DNA of 64,000 nt from Glebionis coronaria (Eukaryota; Streptophyta; Magnoliopsida; Asterales; Asteraceae). The notes beneath the pieces are model-generated. The model saw only the letters and a program-made list of their open reading frames with translations. It did no database searches and was not told the origin of the DNA. This document shows, piece by piece, positions 23,344 through 36,892 of this stretch (position 1 is the first letter of the stretch; every line of letters begins with the position of its first letter). Where the stretch lies: contig CM046875.1 of NCBI GenBank assembly GCA_025667525.1, positions 527,521,079-527,585,078 of the forward strand, given 5' to 3'. The position numbers and the translations under genes were made by a program.

Positions 23344-25908
23344 TTAGAAATCATCCAAGTCACTTTCTCCAAAAGGAGTCAATGATGGAGCGAATGAGGC
23401 AACGGTCTCAACATTGGGTAGAGAAGAGAGAGTACTTTTGCAAGCATCATGAAAATGTTCTTCACAAGCCTCATCGAGAACATCAATAGCATTAACACTC
23501 TCATATGAATAAGGTTGCTTAGAAATCTTACCCATATTGAAGATAATTTTATCGTCACCAACTCTCATGATTATTTCACCCGCGGCTACATCAATGAGAG
23601 TGAGACCGGTCCTCAAGAAGGGACGTCCAACGATTAATGGAACACGAGGATCCATCTCGTAGTCAACGACAACAAAATCCGCCGGGAAGGTGAATTTGTC
23701 AACGCCAACGAAAAAGTCTTCGGCTATCCCCACTGGATAAGCAACCGTACGGTTAGCTAATTCCAAAGTCATTTTGGTGGGGACAAGCTCGGGGAGAGAT
23801 AATTGCTTCCAAACACTTAAAGGCATTAAGTTTATACTGGCACCTAGATCGGCTAGGGCCATGCAATTCTCTACTCCCGGGAAGTTGCAAGGAATCAAGA
23901 AGCGACCCGGATCACCAAGTTTGGTTGGCAATTTCCTTAAGAGAACGGCGGAGCAATTCTCATTAAGTTGGGTCTGAGCAATGTCAAGAAGCTTCTCCTT
24001 GTCACTAAGAAGATCTTTAAACATTTTCGCGTATTTGGGCATGTGAGCGAGAGCCTCAGCAAAGGAGATGTTAAAATTCAATTGTTTAAACATTTTGAGA
24101 AAGTTTGAAACTTGAATATCATCCTTGCTCTTTTGCTTCTCTTTCCTCAACCTTGAAGGATAAGGTATATCGGGTGAAGAAGAAGGCTTTAGGGGAGTAG
24201 GATTACTCACAACCACGGGTGGTGGGGGAATGGGGGTAGAAGGCAAAGGAGGTGGGGAAAGTTGCTCTTTTTCCTTGTTCACAATCACGGGTGGAGGTGT
24301 AGGAAGCTCGGGTTCCGTATAACCTTTTCCACTACGGGTGGTGATTGCTTTCATCTCCCCTCTTGGGTTCGCAACGGTGTTACTCGGAAGAGTACCCGAA
24401 GAAGAGGGTTGATTACCTTGGAAGAGCGAACCGATCATATCACGTATGTTAAGCGCTTGAGTGCTGAAAGAGTCTCTCATGTCTGCACGATTCTCATTGC
24501 TTTGTTTTGCCATGTCATTCCTTAGCTCGGTTCGAATATCGTTCCCTTGTTTCGCCATTTCTCCCTTCAAGTTGACGAATTGACTCTGAAGATTCGTCAC
24601 CATCTCTCTATTAGTCTTCATGAACGTCTCGACGTCTGGATTCAATGCCATCGGTTGATTGAGAGGTGGAGCTTGGTAAGCTTGAGAATTTCCTTGAGTT
24701 AGGTATGGGTTTCTTTGGGATTGATATTGATTGTTAGTACGAGGTTGGGATTGGTTGTTTCGGTTATAGCTTTGTTGTTGGTTTTGGTTTGGAGGAGGGA
24801 AACCGGGTGGAGCAAGATAGTTGTTTGAACGATAACTTAGCAAGCTACGGTCTCCTTGAGGACGAGCTTGATAGCCTCCCGTGGGATAAGTACCGTATGC
24901 CGCGTTAACGTTTTCAGAAAAATTACCTTGAGTGGAAGGACAATCATTGTAGGAATGAGGACCACCACATGTGTCACAAGAAATAGAAACGGCTTTAGCT
25001 TGTTGAAAGTGGTTTGTGGCCATGGTCATGAAATTCTTGTTCATCTCTGCGACTTGTTGGGTAAGTTCGGTTATATCGGGATTGGAAGTAGTAGAAGAAA
25101 CATTGACTCTCGAGTTAGATCTTGAGGATGCGGATGAATCCCAATTCTTGTGGTGAGTAGTCATGTTTTCAATCAACTCTCTACACTCCTCCGGTCTCCT
25201 TTTCATAAAAGTACCACCGGCGGTGGCATTGATCGTGTCACGATCACGAAAAGTGAGACCATTGTAGAAAGTATCAATGAGAGTGACGGGGAGCATGTTG
25301 TGATTTGGACAGCGGTCGATCAAATCATTGTATCGTTCCCAAGCATCAAAGAGCGATTCATCATTGTCTTGCATGAATCCACTAATTTGGTTACAAAGGC
25401 TTGTGACCATGGATGGTGGGAAGTAGCGCGACAAAAAGCGTTGAGTCATGTCATTCCAAGTATGAATAGAATTCTTTGGGAGACGGTCAAACCATTTTTC
25501 GGCATGGTGAGAAAGCGAGTGGGGAAATAGTTGAAGGCGAAGGTCATCCATAGAAACACCGGGGGACTTCATGCTTTGGGTGATGGTAATGAATTTGTCG
25601 AGGTGTTTGTTGGCATCGTCATCCGGAATTCCGCGAAATTGGTTAGTTTACACTTGTTGGATCATGTGATGCTTCCACGAAAACTCCTGAGCCGTGATGT
25701 GCATTGGCGCAATCGGGCCTCCGCGTCCGTTCATGGTGGGTTGACACAATTCCTCCATTGTTCGTAAATCAGGTAGGGGGACATTGTTGTTGTTGTTATT
25801 ATTATTCAAATTGGGTAGAGGTGGGTTATTATTGTTGTTATGAACACCAGCCATATCTAAATCGTCACGAGTCTCGGGCTCAGAATAGTTCGAAGATCTA
25901 GTACGCAT
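23344..25908 (-). pseudogene. Element B gag and protease
   Basis: This encodes the capsid/nucleocapsid part and the aspartic protease of B. From ATG at 25908 comes an Asn-rich N-terminus, then an in-frame TAA near 25648. After that the capsid (retrotransposon gag domain) is open: W-F-D-R-L-P, then F-L-S-R-Y-F-P-P, then D-L-I-D-R-C-P-N-H. The nucleocapsid knuckle CDTCGGPHSYNDC follows, then Gln/Asn/Pro-rich sequence. The protease-like site reads A-L-A-D-L-G-A-S-I-N-L-M-P, the Athila version in which D-L-G-A-S replaces D-S/T-G. The frame closes with TAG at 23344. It lies directly upstream of pol. The single early stop is the only break inside this part. Confidence 0.88.
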
Positions 25909-26137
25909 ACACCTGCAAAAGAAAAATACACAGAGAGAATATCTATATAATCTTTTTGGTGCAAACCTTTGGAAAAGAATTGCTTTTTATGATTTTTCAA
26001 TGTTTTTGTATTTTTGAAGAATTTTATATTTTTTAGGGTTTTTGAAAATTTTTGAAGCAAGGAAAATAACGTTCAAAGAACGGATCCCAAAATTCAATGC
26101 GTCTCTCACTAGAAACCGTTAATCGTAACGAAAAGAG
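25909..26137 (-). other. Element B 5' leader
   Basis: AT-rich untranslated leader between primer site and gag. Nothing else is visible. It resembles the leader of C around 17400-17610 in its run of short Lys-rich open frames. Confidence 0.5.
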
Positions 26138-26152
26138 CCGGCAGCGGCGCCA
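26138..26152 (-). promoter_or_regulatory. Element B primer-binding site (tRNA-Asp type)
   Basis: It reads TGGCGCCGCTGCCGG on the minus strand, two bases inside the LTR end at 26155. Use of tRNA-Asp is typical of Athila. Confidence 0.85.
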
Positions 26153-26154
26153 TT

Positions 26155-27868
26155 TAATACCCGGTTTTATCCAGGTATCAAAATTCGTAGTCCCAAATCT
26201 TTTCGATCTGATTTCCAGTCTAAAGTGCGACTCAATTTCCTTTTGGTGAACAAGAGAATGGTTTGGTTTAGTTATCTAATTTTTAAACTAAATGCAAGTA
26301 ATTAAAGTTGTCGTTGAGTAAAATGGAAATCTTAGAATTAAACTACAAATAAAAGTTTGCAACCTAGGAAACTAAAATGTAAATGATTTAAAACTAGAAA
26401 AGATGTTTAAAATATACTAAGACAAAAGGTGGGAAAGAGTAAATTTGAAACTTAGGAAAATAGAACAAAGACTAAAATAAATGTGCACTGCGATCGCACT
26501 CAGATCGCAACCATTCCATCGCAACTCCATCGTAACCTTCCATCGTAACTTACCATCATAATCTGATCGCAATGGGGATCGTACCCACCAATCGCACTCA
26601 ATGCGATTACAACAAAAGAGACTCGATCGTACTCACTAGTACGATGGGAGAGGCGATCGTACTACCAGATCGCAACCACGATCGCAATGAGTGATCGTGG
26701 TCTTTGATCGTGGTTCCGGATCGTAACAAACCGATCGCAATCAATGCGATCAAAGCAGGGAGGAGAAACCCGATCGCACCCCAGATCGCAATAGGTGATC
26801 GTGGGCGTGGATCGTACCAGGGAAGGAACCAGATCGCAGCTATGCAATCGTAATCAGATCGGGACCAAGTAAAACCCTCCTAAGATGGCAAAGGCGTACA
26901 AAAGGAAATAAGCTCAAGCCAATAAGCAGTAACCAATAAGCATTTTTAAACTTATAAAAGAGTAAATAAGCACGAATTCTAAAACTTTTGAAATCTAAAA
27001 CATTCGAACTTCCATAAAACGGATTTAATAACAATAAATCTTTTAGAAAAACTTAAAAAGTAAATAAGCCAAATAATCGAATAAGCCAATAAGCATGAAG
27101 AGCTTATAGCTTATACGTTCAAAAGCTTATGCAGAATAAGAAATCTTAACCTTTTAATCACGAAACACCAAAATCAATACGAATCGAGAACCATTCGGAT
27201 CAACCATGAAATTTCGGATTAAGAACAAAGTGAAATAAAGAAAGGTAGAAAGAGATTAAAGAACAAAAAGCTTAACTTGAATTAGATTGATGAAATCCAA
27301 ATACAAGAGTGATTCAAACCTAAAAAAAATGAAACTTAGTGAGAGAAAGTTGGAAACTTTCTCTCTCTAAAACTAGAAAGAAAGAAAAATATGAAAAAAC
27401 TAAAACTAGCTAACCACCCTCCTAATGTGATTAGGAGGGTATTTATAGGGAAGTGGGAAGTGCATGTGTGGTGCTTCCTTCTTTCTTTTTCTTCTCGAAT
27501 CGATTTAATTCATTTGTCTTTCTCGATGTCGTCTCGGGATTAATTAAACTCGTCTTAACATTTCTTCATTTATTTAGACTCGAGTTCTTTGACTTCATTA
27601 AACTTCCGTCTTTAGACTTGTTCTTCGATAAATCTTCAGAATAGGTCTTGGACATCCGTCTTTTAAGCACTCTTGATCTTTTGACTTTGTCTTTTCTCGT
27701 TTTCTTTGATAAAAGCCCGTGTTTTCTTCCTTTTTCATATTTTGGTCCTAAAACATAATAAAAACACAAACCACCCATAATTCCAACTTTTACGACATAA
27801 AATACACGTTTTGGTCTTGTTATTATTGGAAATAAGTGGTAAAAGGATAAGTGTTTTCACACTTATTA
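26155..27868 (-). mobile_element. Element B 5' LTR (1714 bp)
   Basis: It is the partner of 7143-8865, with scattered differences including an indel near 27720. On the minus strand it begins TAATAAGTGTGAAAACACTT, which can fold into a short terminal hairpin. It is followed by the TCTCT duplication at 27869-27873. Confidence 0.9.
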
Positions 27869-29341
<1,473 letters not shown>

Positions 29342-31953
29342 TCAGTAATAACCAGCCAAACCTAGAAATTGTCGTACTTCAGTTGGAGTAGTCGGAGCAC
29401 TCCAATTCTTGATGGCTTCGATCTTTGCAGGATCAACATGTACTCCACTTTTATCAATCACAGGTCCGAGAGATTGTATAGAATTAAGCCAAAAATCACA
29501 CTTTGAGAATTTAGCGTACAACTTTTCGTTCTTTAACAAGTTCAAGATAATCTTTAAGTGTTCGGCATGCTCTTCATTGCTCTTGGAGTAGATTAGAATA
29601 TCATCTATGAAAACGATCACGAATTTATCAAGATACGGCTTACAAATGCGATTCATTAAGTCCATGAATACAGCATGTGCATTAGTCAAACCAAATGGCA
29701 TAACCAGAAACTCATAATGACCATAACGAGTTCTAAACGCTGTAATAGGAATATCTTCCTCACGTATGCGAAGTTGATGGTAACCAGAACGAAGATCAAT
29801 CTTGGAGAAAACAAGAGAACCTTGAAGTTGATCAAATAAATCATCAATTCTTGGAAGCGGATAACGATTCTTGATTGTTAGCTTATTCAGCTCTCGGTAA
29901 TTAATACACATACGAAACAAACCATCTTTCTTCTTAACGAATAAGACAGGAGCTCCCCAAGGTGACGAACTCGGTCGTATAAAACCCTTATCAGATAGCT
30001 CTTGCAATTGCACAGATAACTCCTTCAGCTCGGATGGTGCTAAACGATATGGCGCACGAGCCACGGGTGCAGCACCAGGAATTAGGTCAATTTGGAATTC
30101 TACTTGCCTTGTAGGCGGAAGTCCATGCAAATCTTCTGGAAACACTTCAGGAAAGTCACGAATGACTGGAACATCTTCGGCACGTTTCTCCTTCGATTCC
30201 TTCTCCAATACTTTAGCTAGGTATAACTCACAACCTCTTTCGATATACTTACGAGCCTTAATGCACGAAACGATTTTCAGTCGTGAATTACGTTGATCGC
30301 CTTCGATAACCATGGTCTTGTCATCTAAGGGAATCCTAACTTTCTTTTCTCCACACAAGATAGACGCGTTATACTTGGATAACCAATCCATTCCGATAAT
30401 AATATCAAAACTTCCCAATTCGACAATCATCAAGTCTATTTTGAAAATACGGTTCAAGAGATTAAGAGAACATCCTAGGAGCGCACGATTGGTACTTACT
30501 AATTTACCATCAGCTAGTTCTACCTCATAACTCGCGTCTAATTCGACCGGTTTGATATCAATTAAGGTACTAAAACTTGTAGACACAAAGCTTTTGTCCG
30601 CACCAGAATCAAATAAAGCTGTAGCATAACGGTTGTTCAGTAAAAACGTACCAGTGACAACTTTCGGGTTTTGCTTGGCATCGGCTTCACCCAACTGATA
30701 AGCTTTTCCCTGGTTATCTCTACCTTTTCCCTGGTTATCTCCACCACGTGCATTCTTTGGAGGTTGAGGGCATTGGTTCCTCATGTGTCCTTTACCTTGG
30801 CAGTTAAAACACGTCACTCCCTTCTTTCCTGGTCCCCAACAGTCTTCAGTCTTGTGACCTAACTTGTTGCACTTCCCACACTTAGCACATTCACCAGTAT
30901 GAGACTTCTTGCAGCGTTGACATCTAGTTCCCTTGTCAGCAGATGCAGTTTCAGTCGTCGCATTAGCATTACCCCTCCTTCGGTTTTGATTCCTATTGTG
31001 AGATTGACGGTTATCACCACGATCATCACTATCATTTTCAGCTCTTCTTTTACTACCTTCAGAAACACCATCAGCCTTGTCTTGGATGATTTGACCCATT
31101 AGTTGGTAGGCCATACGAACAGCTTCATCAATATTGGCAGGTTTAGATGAGGTCACATCACCACGGATGTTGGTAGGTAAGCCTCGAATATACTGCTCCA
31201 CCTTCAAGTATTCTGGGTTAACTTTGTTTGGACAAAGTAGAGCAAGTTCATGGAATCTATTTGTGTATCCATCGATGTCAGTACCCTTCAGTCTCAGCTG
31301 ATATAGTTCCTGTTCTAACCTCTGAATAACACTCCTTGGACAGAATTCCTCGGTCATCCACCTTCTTACTTCAACCCATGGTGTAGCATAAGCAGCATCC
31401 ATACCCATTGATGCCATTCTTCCATTCCACCAAGTTAATGCTCGCCCTTGAAGAGTAGCAGAGGCAAACATCACCTTGTCTCCTTCCTCACTTCCACTAA
31501 ATCGAAACACAGATTCCAATTTCTCAAACCATTGCATTAACCCAACAGCACCTTCAGTACCCTTAAAAGTTGGAGGTTTGCATTTCATGAACGAGGTATA
31601 ATTACAGTTCTTGTTTTCAGGAATCACTGGTCTATCAGCATCACCAGTTCTAGCACCAGCATTGCCAGCTCTAGTATTACCAGCTCCAGTAGCGCCAGCT
31701 CCATAGCGCCAGCTCCAGTATTGCCAGCTCCAGTATTGCCAGCTCCAGTATTGCCAGCTCCAGTATCGCCAGCTCCACCAGATCCACCAGCTCCACCGGA
31801 TCCACCAGCTCCACCAGATCCACCAGATCCACTAGCTCCACCAGATCCACCGGCTCCATTATTCATATTTGCCATAAATGCATTCATAGATACCTGAAAT
31901 TGATCAGCTACTATAGCACGTAACTGAGTCTCAGTCAATTGTTTTGGCGGCAT
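29342..31953 (-). pseudogene. Element A gag, protease and reverse transcriptase
   Basis: From ATG at 31953 the gag starts M-P-P-K-Q-L-T, then passes a Gly/Ala-rich repeat, where the frame shifts. From 31627 it is open for 761 residues: capsid ([13 protein letters not shown], then F-C-P-R-S), two zinc-knuckle-like motifs ending with [14 protein letters not shown], and protease ([12 protein letters not shown]). Reverse transcriptase follows, with [22 protein letters not shown] and the active site F-I-D-D-I-L-I-Y. The frame ends at a TGA near 29344 where the family has Arg. This order, with integrase and a chromodomain-like end further on, makes A a Tekay-like chromovirus. Apart from the repeat shift, this is the best-preserved part of A. 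Confidence 0.92.
31670..31860. repeat. Minisatellite in the A gag (Gly/Ala/Thr repeat)
   Basis: Units of 15-18 bp such as CCAGCTCCAGTATTG and CCAGATCCACCAGCTCCA are repeated. On the minus strand they code for G-A-G-N-T and G-G-S-G-G-A repeats. The reading frame is lost inside this array, most likely by slippage. Confidence 0.8.
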
Positions 31954-32376
31954 AATCCTGTTACACAATTCACATCAAAATGAGTATTCATTCAACGCTT
32001 GTGATAACAAAACATGAATAACACAAAATAAGAATAGATAGATGAAATGAAACAAGAAAGGATGATAGAACGAAGAATGGAATTTAGACAAGGAACGAAG
32101 ATTCACTAGGAATGAGTCAAAAGACAGGGATTTCTATTGTGACAATCAGCGTCGTTTGTAAATCACGTATTAGTATTATAATAATCAAATAATTAACATT
32201 AATAAATAAATGTAATTTCATTATGCTTTAAGCATAATTAATAATTAAATATTTATAACGTATATATACTTTTCTTATTCTCGTCCATTGGCAACTCGGA
32301 GGTTTCGCTTGCAGATGTTATAGTCAAAAGATTTCAAAATTTTATTTTTGGAAAATCTTTTCGTTCTCTAACTTGA
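31954..32376 (-). other. Element A 5' leader
   Basis: Untranslated leader between the primer site and the gag start. AT-rich, no ORF of note. Confidence 0.6.
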
Positions 32377-32388
32377 GCTCTGATGCCA
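32377..32388 (-). promoter_or_regulatory. Element A primer-binding site (Met tRNA, variant)
   Basis: It reads TGGCATCAGAGC on the minus strand, three bases inside the LTR. This is one base away from the common TGGTATCAGAGC. Confidence 0.8.
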
Positions 32389-32391
32389 ATC

Positions 32392-34406
32392 TGTAACACC
32401 CCCAATTTTGGGTCATAGCAGCGGAAGAGTCATTGGGTGTTACTGTCATGGTTCAACCTCAATATCATAGAAAACGCCTCAAAATGAGTCGTTTTGATAA
32501 AACATACATCCATTCATTTGTTTAAAGATAAAACAGTTCACACACGGTCCCAAATAGTTTTAAAGTTCACACAACCAACCAAACGATAAAAGTTTCCTAA
32601 ATGGACATAGTTTAGAAAGGCGGGCCAAAACATTTTAATTAAGCAAGCTGCATGAAACCGCCTCCCTTGAGTGCCTTCTTCATGGACCTGAGATAAAACA
32701 TGCTATAAAGTCAACAAAAATGCTGAGTGAATCTATAGAGTTTAAATTAAATAAACGAACACAAGTATTCTGAATAAACCTTCCGTGGTTGACAATCATG
32801 TGGATCAGACATAATTATCGTTGTTATTTCATAAGTCTCGTGACATTGAACGTTAACATATATTATTTCAGCCCAACACACCTAGCCAAGTGCGTATATT
32901 TCTCTTATACAATTGCATCCGATGTTGCATTACTGGTGCATCACAACACCACGCGATAACTAGTCGCGATCGGACTGGGTGTCACCCCGATAGATTTATC
33001 CATAGTATTAGCGTTCCTTTCGATTAACAATTCACGATTCATGGGTCTTTTCAGGCTAAACAAACTTCTATAACAACTTTCATCTAAGCATACAATCGGG
33101 TCCTTTGTGTTCAATTTTTAAAAGAAAGAGGGTTTACCACAACTTCTCGTTGTACCCTTCATTTATAATAAATGCTTTTCAAGTAAAATAGGGTTTCCAC
33201 AACTTCTCGTTGTACCCTTTATTTTCAATAAAATAAGCATGTTATCCCCCTCGTGGGTTTTATAAAACAAGTAAACATGTTAAAAGCGAGGCTATAGACT
33301 CACCTTGGTACGATAGTAGTAATGTGACGATCGCCGACGATTTGTGATGCCCGTTAAACACGAAGACCGCAACCTACCAAATAAGGCGCGTTCGTTAATA
33401 AACGACTCAAGTATAAATAATACTTAAATAATACGAAACTCAATTTCATATAACCATGAAAATCCCAAAAAATTAAAAATATAAGTATACTTCTATACCC
33501 TTTTATTCAACACTATTCTTTTAAACACTTGCACTCTCGACATTGACCCGTCATAAGACGCCAAGTCAACGCAAGTCAAACCATCATTTTACTTCCCTCG
33601 GACCAGCAACTAAGTCATTTATATAATGACTTAACACTTGAGTAAGTCACCATGTCCAATAGTGAATACTCAACTCACGCCACACAAGTATTGAACTACG
33701 TGTCCAAAATACCAATCAGCATGTACACTCCAAATGTACACACCAATCTAACCTATCTAGACTTGTCCGATTTCGACGAAACTTGGTGACAAACTCACAC
33801 ATAATATGAATAAGACTCAGTTTAAGTTTCATTCAAAAATATTACTTCTAAGACCTTCTGCCCGACACACCTTCGTGTTATAAAAACCGGACAGTTTTAC
33901 GCCTTTGACTTGTAAAACCATTTTGACTTATCTAAACAATTCCGTTTGCAAAACCGACACTCGGGTTTGAAAATAGACTCATGACCTGAGGTTTAAAAAC
34001 TTACAACAGTCCTTGAACATTTTTAAAACTCATTTTATAGTCCACGAGATTCGATCCAAATATCGACAACAATTTTCGGATTGTGCCGATACCCGTCTCC
34101 CGGTACACAAATACTAAAACTAGCATAACTTTTCGCTCGTTTGGAGCTAGAAGCTCTACTTTAGCTCAAATTGAAGCTAACAAAATTCTATACGACCCTA
34201 TCTTATTAGTTTAACAAGTTTATTACAGTAAGTAATTCAAAAATGTCCTTAAAGTTACTGCCTAAAATTGACCATCTAAAAATCATACCAAATCAAATTT
34301 TCAACTCATTCTAACAATTCTTATGGTCCTAATATCATCCTAATATCATACTAACACATCTAACTAACTCCTAACATCCTCAAATTTAATAAAATAAAAA
34401 TCAAAT
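32392..34406 (-). mobile_element. Element A 5' LTR, truncated
   Basis: It matches 3666-5670 and stops abruptly after ...AAAATCAAAT at 34406, so 883 bp of the outer LTR are missing. A short duplication TACTTAAATAA near 33415-33430 is present only in this copy. The promoter end of the LTR is in the missing part on the minus strand. Confidence 0.9.
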
Positions 34407-34467
34407 GTGTAAGGTTATTTTCAGAACCAAATAAATGTACAGAACTGCGAGAACCACCTTTATTTAG

Positions 34468-34468
<1 letters not shown>
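34407..34468. other. Orphan segment between the A LTR and the (TA)n tract
   Basis: About 60 bp that match neither LTR A nor the Helitron to the right. It holds the short repeated words AGAACC and CAGAAC. Probably a remnant of another repeat. Confidence 0.4.

Positions 34469-34526
<58 letters not shown>
34469..34526. repeat. (TA)n microsatellite, 58 bp
   Basis: Pure TA repeat directly next to a Helitron 3' end. Confidence 0.95.
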
Positions 34527-34528
<2 letters not shown>

Positions 34529-34529
<1 letters not shown>

Positions 34530-34558
34530 TAGTGTCAAAACCCGTCCGATGGACGGGT
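34529..34558 (-). terminator. Helitron H1 3' terminus (hairpin + CTAG)
   Basis: The stem ACCCGTCC/GGACGGGT with loop GAT is perfect. CTAG follows on the minus strand and the next base is T. The subterminal part to about 34600 resembles 52408-52450. Confidence 0.85.
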
Positions 34559-35301
34559 ATGACTTTAAATTTTTAAATTGTCGTTTAATCTTTTATATTT
34601 GGTAAATAAATTGTTCGGAATGTCCGACTGAGGGTTGTGACTTTTGTTGTTTAACTCTTTTTAGTTGGTAAATTTTTTATTTAATTTTTTTTAGTATAAT
34701 TGTCTTTTAATGCGATGAGTCGTGATCACTTGTATTTGTTGTTAAATTTTTATTTACCGAAGAATTTTGAAAGTACCTATTTTTTAAATAAATTTTAAAC
34801 TTTATTAAATACAAAATTTTATATGAAAACAATTCTAAGTTGTTAATGACCATGAATGTTTATGTGATATTTTCCTCATTTGATAAATAATGTAGATATA
34901 TGGTAGTAATGTTAATCAAATTGTTATTATTTATTATATTACTAAGTATATTTTATTATCTTTGATGTTACCGTATTAAATTTATTGAAAATTATATAAG
35001 ACAAAACATTAGAAGATTTATACATTAATAATAAAGAAAATTGTAGTTTTAAATTATTAGATCTTGTTGTAAAATATAAAAGCATCACCATCTTAAGATA
35101 TATGTTTTGGTGGTCGTGGAAGGGTTCGTCATATTTCGATTTTGGCATATTTCGATTAATGTGGTAGGTCGTCATATGTTTTCAAATTTTATTTGTTGTT
35201 GTGTTAAAAAAGTTTGTGGCGAAATTTTCTTATACTCTGAAACATATTGATTGATGTAAAATTTTATTGGGAGTTTAGGATAAAATATAAAAAAAACAAT
35301 A
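34559..35301. other. Helitron H1 interior, no gene seen
   Basis: Very AT-rich. The first 50 bp are shared with Helitron H3. No convincing coding sequence. Confidence 0.5.
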
Positions 35302-35309
35302 TATGGGAA

Positions 35310-35825
35310 TAGAGGTTAATAGGTGGGCGCGCTAAACGAGCGCGGTAAAATGGGTTGGCTAAACGAACGCAAACTAATTCGAGGAAAGAAACAAATAAAA
35401 CCGTAGAAATAAAAAATAATAATATTTGTTTGAAAGTCGAAGATAAAAATTAAATATAAATGAGGCTTTTTGATGACTCCGTAAATTAGTGACTCGGTAA
35501 CTAATGACTCCTTATAAAGCTTGGTAAATGTATTCATTAGTACAGTAATTAAGTAACATTTACTCTGTACAAAACTGCTTAAGAAATGTTATTAATATTT
35601 AATTCATACTACGTATCATTTACTTCGTATAAAATCAATAAAAAAGAAACAAAGAAGAAAAGAAATAGCAGCCCATTTATGCCCGCCCATTTAGCCTATT
35701 TGCATTTTTCAGCTTGCCCAAATCCGCCCATTAAAAAAAAGATGGGGCAAAAAGCGCCCGTTTTTTTAAAAAAAAGTGTCAAAAATCACTCAAGCTTAAC
35801 TAAATGGGAAGATTTGTCACCTCTA
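35310..35825. mobile_element. hAT-type MITE with perfect 8-bp duplication
   Basis: The element is flanked by TATGGGAA at 35302-35309 and 35826-35833, a perfect 8-bp target duplication. The ends are TAGAGGTTAATAGG and, in reverse complement, TAGAGGTGACAAATC, the TAGRGGTG-type ends of plant hAT elements. The interior has GGGC-rich arms and no transposase. Confidence 0.85.
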
Positions 35826-36285
35826 TATGGGAAAAGATTCGATGAAAATGTAGTCATCTAGCAAAAAGATGTGCAACTCTAGTAGGTGAAAAGACGAAAA
35901 AAAAAACATTCATTGATCATCTAGTCTCCGTACAACAACTTGATTTGTTTTAGAGTGACGGTCCTATCATTATTATACGCAAGCTGCACTTGGTGTCGGA
36001 CAAACGGCTCACCGTTTGCTCACGTATTGTATACCTTATAGAAATGATGCATTAGTGGTAGTAAGTGCATAGATTATACACAATGACTAAATTAAAAACA
36101 CATAATATCACATTTACTTCTTTTTCTTTTTACTAAGAAAAAGAAAATTGATCTCATACTGAAAACCTAAATTGATAACCACCGGTGATTATTGTTCACG
36201 ACACTTTTCATCATCCTCTTAAGTATGTTTTGAAAATGACAATATTGAATCAACTTAAACGTTAGGCAACAACTTTGTTAATTAA

Positions 36286-36892
36286 GGCTATCCACAACTA
36301 CGACTTTTATATTTCTGCCACATTAGCTTTCTTTCCGACGACCTACAACGACCTATTTATCACAAAAAGCGACCAAGTTCAACTTTTATTATCCTTTTCT
36401 TATTCAGGTAATTATTTAAATAAAATAAAAAACATTACAATAATATTTATATTTAAATATTATTAAAAAATTGATTGAAAAAAACTTATTTAAAGATAAA
36501 TAAAGTAAGATGTATTAACTAAAACTAACTCTAAAAATTATCAAATTAATATATATGGTAAAAATTAAATAAAGCTCAATATATTAAAATTTAAAAATTT
36601 ATTACAAATTTATCTAATTAAAACATAATTAAACTAATCTAGTTTAATCTAAAAAAAAATAAAAGAACATATCTTTTGCCATATCCATATTTCCCTTCTT
36701 CAACAAAAACAAATTGCAACACATAGCCACGTCTGAGTTTTCTAATTTCTTATTGATTTTTCTAATTTTCAAATAGGTCGTGAGGCGGATCGATTTCGGG
36801 CACTCGATCGGGACGACACGGTCGGCGCAACGGGCCGACTGAGTACGACTTCGGTCGACCAAGTCGACGACCGCAACCGTGTTGCACCAGCC
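36286..36892. mobile_element. Harbinger-like element, tentative
   Basis: Flanked by TAA at 36283-36285 and 36893-36895. The ends GGCTATCCACAAC and (reverse complement) GGCTGGTGCAAC form an imperfect inverted repeat. A 3-bp TWA duplication suggests PIF/Harbinger. No transposase is visible. The right end holds a GC-rich patch (36780-36880). Confidence 0.45.

Larger units (their letters stand above)
7143..27868 (-). mobile_element. Element B: Athila-like Gypsy retrotransposon
   Basis: B has LTRs at 7143-8865 and 26155-27868, a 5-bp target duplication TCTCT, a tRNA-Asp-type primer site at 26138-26152 and a gag-pol of Athila type on the minus strand. It is inserted in the integrase of A and itself contains C. 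Its gag-pol carries at least two in-frame stops and a frameshift. No env-like ORF is seen in the 2 kb between pol and the 3' LTR. Confidence 0.9.
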
